This document shows positions 29,167 to 33,568 of a DNA stretch of 33,568 nucleotides, piece after piece (within the stretch, counting starts at the first letter, position 1; each line of letters starts with the position of its first letter). Below the pieces are notes generated by a model. It saw only the letters and a program-made list of their open reading frames with translations. It had not been told where the DNA came from and made no database searches. The position numbers and the translations under genes are program-made. The stretch lies in NCBI GenBank assembly GCA_026224975.1, contig JAMFRW010000455.1:1-33568 (forward strand), read 5' to 3'. This DNA is from Rhodoferax sp. GTDB lineage: Bacteria; Pseudomonadota; Gammaproteobacteria; Burkholderiales; Burkholderiaceae_C.

Positions 29167-29973
29167 ATGCCAGACGCAAAGACAAGCAACACCAGCCGCC
29201 CTGTAGCCATCGTGACGGGCGGTCTGCGCGGCCTCGGCCTCGCCATCGCCCAGCAAATGGCAAGTGAAGGCTTCGACCTCGCAGTAATCGATCTCCCGGC
29301 CCCGAGCCCCGAATGCGATGCAACGCTGGCACCGCTCGCCGCGAGTGGCGCACGCTTCAAGTACTACGCGCTGGACATTGCCGACATCGAGCGTCATGAC
29401 GCCACCCTGGCGCAGATTCGCGATGACTTCGGTCCCGTCACGTGCCTCGTGAACAACGCGGGAATCGCCGCGCGCCCGCTCACCGACATCCTCGCGCTCG
29501 AGGCAACCGCCTTCGATCGCTCGATCGACGTCAACCTGCGCGGCACCTTCTTCCTGACCCAGGCCTTCGCGAAGATGCTGGTCGATGCACCGCAGCCGCC
29601 GCCGGATGTCTATCGGTCCATCGTCATCATCACGTCGATTGCCGCCGAGATGGTTTCCATCGACCGGTCGCAGTACTGCATCGGCAAGTCGGCGTTGTCC
29701 ATGGTGACCCGGCTGTTCGCCACACGGCTTGCGCCACACGGCATCCACGTCCATGAAGTGCGGCCCGGGTTCATCCGCACCGACATGACCGCCTCGGCCG
29801 GCAGCGAAGTCATCGACCAGTGGATTGCGCAAGGCCGCGTGCCGATGCCGCGCTGGGGTCGGCCCGAAGATGTAGGCCTTGCCGTCAGCACCCTGGCTGC
29901 CGGGCGGATGCCCTACACCACGGGCCAGCCATTTTGGGTGGCGGGTGGGTTGAACATTGCCCGCGCTACATGA
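29167..29973 (+). CDS. SDR-family oxidoreductase (FabG-like), downstream of the regulator
   Basis: 268 residues. TGGLRGLG at 17-24, Asp42 (AVIDLP), NNAG at 96-99, catalytic Ser157, Tyr170 and Lys174 (YCIGK) are visible. The C-terminal GQPFWVAGGLNIAR and the insertion MLVDAPQPPPDVYRS fit a group usually labelled 3-ketoacyl-ACP reductase without proven function. It is probably co-transcribed with the IclR gene and may belong to the same pathway, for example as a second dehydrogenase for a different stereoisomer or a later intermediate; this is inference. AGGACACCC before the ATG is the ribosome site. Confidence 0.87.
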   Translation: MPDAKTSNTSRPVAIVTGGLRGLGLAIAQQMASEGFDLAVIDLPAPSPECDATLAPLAASGARFKYYALDIADIERHDATLAQIRDDFGPVTCLVNNAGIAARPLTDILALEATAFDRSIDVNLRGTFFLTQAFAKMLVDAPQPPPDVYRSIVIITSIAAEMVSIDRSQYCIGKSALSMVTRLFATRLAPHGIHVHEVRPGFIRTDMTASAGSEVIDQWIAQGRVPMPRWGRPEDVGLAVSTLAAGRMPYTTGQPFWVAGGLNIARAT

Positions 29974-30239
29974 TCGCGTAGTTGGTGGCCGCCTCGCGGG
30001 GCCAGGCCCGGATCGATACCGGTCAGCGTGGTGCTCGTCCCGAAGTTCGGCAGCAGGGGCTTCCTCCATGAGTTGACGCTCTATCCGGTCTCGCAATTCG
30101 GCGGGATGCAAGAACATTCGACAAGCACTGGATGCCTCGGCGAACCCGCCATGTGGCCTTCGCAGGCGCCCAAGCATCCCCTAAAGCACCGCGGTTATCC
30201 TGCGCTCCGGCCGAGTCTGCGGCCACGGCCCTGCAGCCC
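29974..30239. other. 266-bp intergenic region between SDR and regulator genes
   Basis: No gene is assigned. Short open stretches exist on both strands, but none has a start with ribosome site or a recognisable motif. A minus-strand stretch (about 29975-30090) reads without stops and could be a decayed gene end; this is weak. The last 60 bases probably hold the promoter of the STAND-type regulator. Confidence 0.35.
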
Positions 30240-32864
30240 ATGCGCACGGAGATCAACGTCTTGCCCCACACCGAGCCCGCACCGCCGGCCGCCGACTCGC
30301 TGCGCTTCGGCCCCTTGCAACGCTTCGAGTTGCAGCCCGCTGAGCGCCGCCTGCTCGTCGATGGCGTGCCAGCGGCGCTGGGCCGGCGGGCGCTCGATTT
30401 GCTGATCGTGCTGGCCGCGCGGCCTGACCACTTGCTGACCAAGAACGAGTTGCTCGAACGCGTCTGGCCCGGCCTGGTGGTGGAAGAAGCTAACCTGCAG
30501 ATGCAGATCAGCAACCTGCGCAAGGTGCTGGGCGGCGACCTCATCGCGACGGTGCCGGGGCGCGGCTATCGCTTTGCGGCGGTGGTGGGCAACGCCCCAT
30601 CGGCATCGGCATCGGCGCCTTCACCGCCATCGACCACCCCAACGCCGCCACCCCCCGCCGCCCATGGCCTGATCGGTCGAGACGACGACATCGCTCGTCT
30701 CGAAGCCCTGCTGCAAGCGGGCGGCTCCGTCTCGCTGGTTGGCACCTCGGGCGTCGGCAAGACCAGCCTGGCGCGTGCCGTGGCGGGGCGCTGGCCCGGC
30801 CGCAGCGTCTGGGTCGAGTTGGCCGCCTTGGCGCAGGGCAGCCAGGTTGCTGGCGCGCTCGCGCGTGCGCTCGATCTTCAACTGACGGGCAGCGATGAAG
30901 AGGCCCCCGCGCAGCTCGCGGCCGCCCTGAAAGGCCAGGCCCTGCTGCTGGTGCTGGACAACGCCGAACACCTGATCCAGCCCTGCGCCGCGCTGGTCAC
31001 GCTGCTGCGCCCGCTCGCCAGCGTGCAGTTGCTGGTGACAAGCCAGGCGCCGCTGGCGTTGGCTGGCGAGCGGGTGCTGCGGCTCGAACCGCTGGCCGTG
31101 CCCAGGCCCGAGGCGAACCTGGACGGCGCGGCACCCGAAGGCGCGCCGGCGCTGCTGATCGAACGCATCGTTGCTGCCGATCATCGCTTCACGCTCACGC
31201 CCGCAGCGCTGCCCTTGCTGCGCGCTGTTTGCGAGCAGCTCGACGGCCTGCCGCTGGCGCTCGAGATGGCCGCCGCGCGGGTGCCCCTGCTCGGCCTGCG
31301 AGGTGTGCACGATGCACTCGCCGAGCGCTTCGCCATGCTCACCCGCGGGCACCGCGACGCGGCCACGCGCCACCGCACGCTGCACAACGCGCTCGACTGG
31401 AGTTACCGCCTCCTCGGGCCCGAGGAACAGCGGCTGTTCCGCGCGCTGGGCATGTTCTCCGACGGCTTCACGCTCGACCTGGCCGTGGCCTTGATGACGG
31501 ACGACACCGGCGCGCGCTGGGTGGTGATCGACGGCCTCTCGACCCTGGCCGATCGCTCGCTCCTGGTTGTCGGCCACGAGGACCCACCACGCTTTCGTCT
31601 GCTGGAGACGATGCGCGCCTTTGCGCTCGACCAGCTCGATCGAAGCGACGAGCCCGCGGCCAACGCATCGACCGATCCATCGAAGGAGCCATCGGCCGGA
31701 CCGTCGACAAAGCGCGCAAGCGAAGGAGCCGCCGTTCGGCTCCGCCACGCCGAAGCAGTGCTCGCACTTTTCGCACGCCACGCGCTGGGCAACACCACGA
31801 CTGCGGCGCTCTGCATGGCCGAGATGGAGAACGCGCGTGACGCCATCGCCTGGGCACGCGAGCACGACCTCAGCGTGGCGGCGCGGTTGACGGCGCGCGT
31901 CACCTTGGTCACCACCTTCAGCGTCTGGCGCCACGAGTCGGGCAACTGGTTGCTGGCGCTCGAATCGGCCATGAATCGACCCGAGGGACTGGCCTTGCCG
32001 CTGGACATCCAGGCCGCATGGTGGACCGAGCGGGCGCGCATCGGGGGGATTCGCCGCGAGGCCAGCGCGCGCGTCGCCGGGCGGCGTGCGGTAGCGCTAT
32101 GGCGGCCCTTGCAGCGGCCGCGGGATTCACTGCGCGCGACATTGATATGGGTGCGCAGTATCGCGGTGCCAGATGCCGAACTGGCCGAAGCCTGTGCCGA
32201 ACTCGAGGCCCAGGCCGCGGCCATTCCAGATCTCACCGGGCGCGAGCGCCTGGGCGTGCTCGGCGCGCTGATCCGGGCCGCCGTGATCCGCGGTGACCAC
32301 CTGGCCGTGCTGGCGGGGCGTGAGGCCGAAGTGGTGCTCGCGCAGGAACTCAGCGATCTCGACCCGCGGGACGCCGCCGAGTCCAGCATCGTCAACACCC
32401 TGGTCTATCTCGGCCGGAACGCCGAGGCCGTGGAGCGCGGCCGGGTGCTGCTGGCGCGTGTGGATGCCGACGGCAGCGGCCGCAACGGCAACCTGCCCTG
32501 GGTGCTCGGTGGGCTGTTCGCCGCACTGCTCGCGCTGGGCCGGCTGGCAGAGGCGCGGGCACTGCTGCCCCGCCTCGTCGCCGCCGGCCGCCGCTTCGCC
32601 ACCGCGATGGTCGTGCCGCTGCTCTGCGGGTTGGCGGCCGGCGAGCAGCGGCATCGAGCGGCGGCGCGGCTGCTCGGCCACGCGCGCCAGCGCTACGAAT
32701 CCCAGGGCGTGACCTTCGAGCCCGAAGAAGAGGCCGGCCTGGCGCGCCTGCTCGCGGATGCGAGCAAGGCCCTGGGGCCTGCAGAGGCGCAAGCGCTGGT
32801 GCAGCAGGGCCGATCACTCACCCAGGATGCCGCCGAAGCGCTGGCTGCGAGCGACGAGCCGTAG
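30240..32864 (+). CDS. Winged-helix/STAND-type ATPase transcriptional regulator
   Basis: About 874 residues. An OmpR/CadC-type winged helix occupies about 20-115 (LGRRALDLLIVLAARPDHLLTKNELLERVWPG split across helices; VPGRGYRF closes the wing). A Ser/Pro-rich linker follows, then an NTPase with P-loop GTSGVGKTS (Lys174) and Walker B LLLVLDNAEH (Asp240). QLDGLPLALEMAA is the GxP motif of NB-ARC/STAND proteins, and the C-terminal half is helical, TPR-like. These proteins use nucleotide switching and oligomerisation to turn on transcription after an unknown signal. The start at 30240 is favoured because upstream sequence looks non-coding, but it lacks a clear Shine-Dalgarno; ATG 30132 is an alternative. 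Target genes are not evident. Confidence 0.85.
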   Translation: MRTEINVLPHTEPAPPAADSLRFGPLQRFELQPAERRLLVDGVPAALGRRALDLLIVLAARPDHLLTKNELLERVWPGLVVEEANLQMQISNLRKVLGGDLIATVPGRGYRFAAVVGNAPSASASAPSPPSTTPTPPPPAAHGLIGRDDDIARLEALLQAGGSVSLVGTSGVGKTSLARAVAGRWPGRSVWVELAALAQGSQVAGALARALDLQLTGSDEEAPAQLAAALKGQALLLVLDNAEHLIQPCAALVTLLRPLASVQLLVTSQAPLALAGERVLRLEPLAVPRPEANLDGAAPEGAPALLIERIVAADHRFTLTPAALPLLRAVCEQLDGLPLALEMAAARVPLLGLRGVHDALAERFAMLTRGHRDAATRHRTLHNALDWSYRLLGPEEQRLFRALGMFSDGFTLDLAVALMTDDTGARWVVIDGLSTLADRSLLVVGHEDPPRFRLLETMRAFALDQLDRSDEPAANASTDPSKEPSAGPSTKRASEGAAVRLRHAEAVLALFARHALGNTTTAALCMAEMENARDAIAWAREHDLSVAARLTARVTLVTTFSVWRHESGNWLLALESAMNRPEGLALPLDIQAAWWTERARIGGIRREASARVAGRRAVALWRPLQRPRDSLRATLIWVRSIAVPDAELAEACAELEAQAAAIPDLTGRERLGVLGALIRAAVIRGDHLAVLAGREAEVVLAQELSDLDPRDAAESSIVNTLVYLGRNAEAVERGRVLLARVDADGSGRNGNLPWVLGGLFAALLALGRLAEARALLPRLVAAGRRFATAMVVPLLCGLAAGEQRHRAAARLLGHARQRYESQGVTFEPEEEAGLARLLADASKALGPAEAQALVQQGRSLTQDAAEALAASDEP

Positions 32865-32876
32865 GCAAACGGCACG

Positions 32877-33568
32877 TCACCCCACGTGCTTGCCGAAGTG
32901 GTACAGCGAGCGCTCCAGCGCCGTCGCTGCGGCACCGGCGTTCCATGAGCCACGCTGGTCGCAATTGAAGCCGTGGTTGGCCGCGTACAGATGCACTTCG
33001 ACGGCCGGCTGCGCCTTCTCGAAGGCCTTCACGCTCTCGACCGAAATGTGCGCATCCTGGTCGCCGAAGTGCGCCATCGTCGGCACCGCAGCCTGGCGCG
33101 AAGGCTCCGTGCCCATCGTCATGCCGCCGCCGTAATAGGCCACCGCCGCCGACAGGCCGGTCACCTTCTCGGCCGCCCGCCACACCAGCAGCCCGCCCCA
33201 GCAATAGCCGACGATGCCCACCTTGCCGCCCCCGGTGGCCTTGGCGGCGTAGTCGACCGCGGCCTGGATGTCTTGCAGCACGCCGGGCGCCGGCAGCGCC
33301 TCGACCGCCGCCTTCAGACGCATGCCCTCGGTCATGTCGTCGCCCGTGTAGCCGAGCTGGATGTCGCGCTCGACGCGGTCGAAGGTCGAAGGCGCAATCG
33401 CGAAATAACCCGCCGCCGCATAACCGTCGGCCACGCCGCGGATGTGCGAGTTGACGCCGAAGATCTCCTGCAGCACGACGATCGCCCCCTTGGGCGTGCC
33501 CGACGGCTCCGAGACATAGGCGAACGATTCGAAGCCATCGGCGGCGGTGAGGGTGATGGTGGAAGAAG
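32877..33568 (-). CDS. Dienelactone hydrolase family protein, 5' part outside the window
   Basis: About 230 residues are seen, running off the right edge. GYCWGG carries the nucleophile Cys, DQDAH the Asp and ANHGF the His of the dienelactone-hydrolase triad (Cys-Asp-His). VVLQEIFGVNSHIRGVADGYAAAGY is the typical early region, split here by several family-conserved residues. Real dienelactone hydrolases open dienelactone in chloroaromatic breakdown, but most family members have unknown ester or lactone substrates. It converges with the STAND regulator, 12 bp between stops. Only a few dozen N-terminal residues at most should be missing judging from the family length of about 230-250. Confidence 0.88.
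   Translation of the reverse strand, partial: SSTITLTAADGFESFAYVSEPSGTPKGAIVVLQEIFGVNSHIRGVADGYAAAGYFAIAPSTFDRVERDIQLGYTGDDMTEGMRLKAAVEALPAPGVLQDIQAAVDYAAKATGGGKVGIVGYCWGGLLVWRAAEKVTGLSAAVAYYGGGMTMGTEPSRQAAVPTMAHFGDQDAHISVESVKAFEKAQPAVEVHLYAANHGFNCDQRGSWNAGAAATALERSLYHFGKHVG

Noticed and set aside
29974-30130. Minus-strand stop-free stretch as a gene remnant
   Set aside because: About 40 codons without stops are expected by chance in DNA this GC-rich, and no family motif could be recognised.

Overview
The window is high-GC, densely coded DNA with strong G/C preference at third codon positions. No rRNA, tRNA, CRISPR array, insertion sequence or phage gene was seen. The gene content (a PEP-CTERM exported protein, a type I secretion cluster, a CHASE hybrid kinase, MHS-family transport, several GST and SDR genes) fits a free-living betaproteobacterium of the order Burkholderiales, perhaps the Rubrivivax/Leptothrix/Rhizobacter group. 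This placement is inferred from gene style, not from a marker gene.

Left part (1-8.9 kb): the tail of an unidentified gene, a convergent exported beta-barrel-like protein, a 25-residue membrane peptide, a patatin-like lipase, a convergent S53 (sedolisin/kumamolisin) peptidase with its propeptide, a P-loop sugar/nucleoside-kinase-like protein coupled to a periplasmic solute-binding protein, a large CHASE-PAS hybrid histidine kinase, and a small conserved-looking protein of unknown role.

Middle part (9.2-18.3 kb): a surface/export region. A PEP-CTERM protein is followed by a 1061-residue multidomain adhesin-like protein (cadherin-like, two SdrD-B-like units, a carbohydrate-binding-like insert, EF-hand loops). 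A strong intrinsic terminator separates it from the three components of a type I secretion system: LapB-like ABC transporter, HlyD-family adaptor and TolC-family channel. The layout suggests that the adhesin is the substrate of the secretion genes and that the terminator sets their relative dose.

Then (18.3-21.3 kb) come ordinary housekeeping or accessory genes: a hotdog thioesterase, a GNAT acetyltransferase, an unknown protein and two glutathione S-transferases.

Right part (21.3-30.0 kb): a catabolic locus. Six tightly packed minus-strand genes (SDR, alpha/beta hydrolase, Baeyer-Villiger monooxygenase, a second SDR resembling coniferyl-alcohol dehydrogenase, aldehyde dehydrogenase, MHS transporter) diverge from an IclR-family regulator followed by a third SDR. 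Read in order, the enzymes form the logic alcohol -> ketone -> ester/lactone -> hydroxy-acid or alcohol -> aldehyde -> acid, like the cyclohexanol (chn) pathway but with different enzyme families at some steps. Two related 17-bp palindromic sites sit in the divergent intergenic region, one just ahead of each start codon, and are the likely IclR operators. The window closes with a winged-helix/STAND ATPase regulator and a dienelactone-hydrolase-family gene that runs off the right edge.
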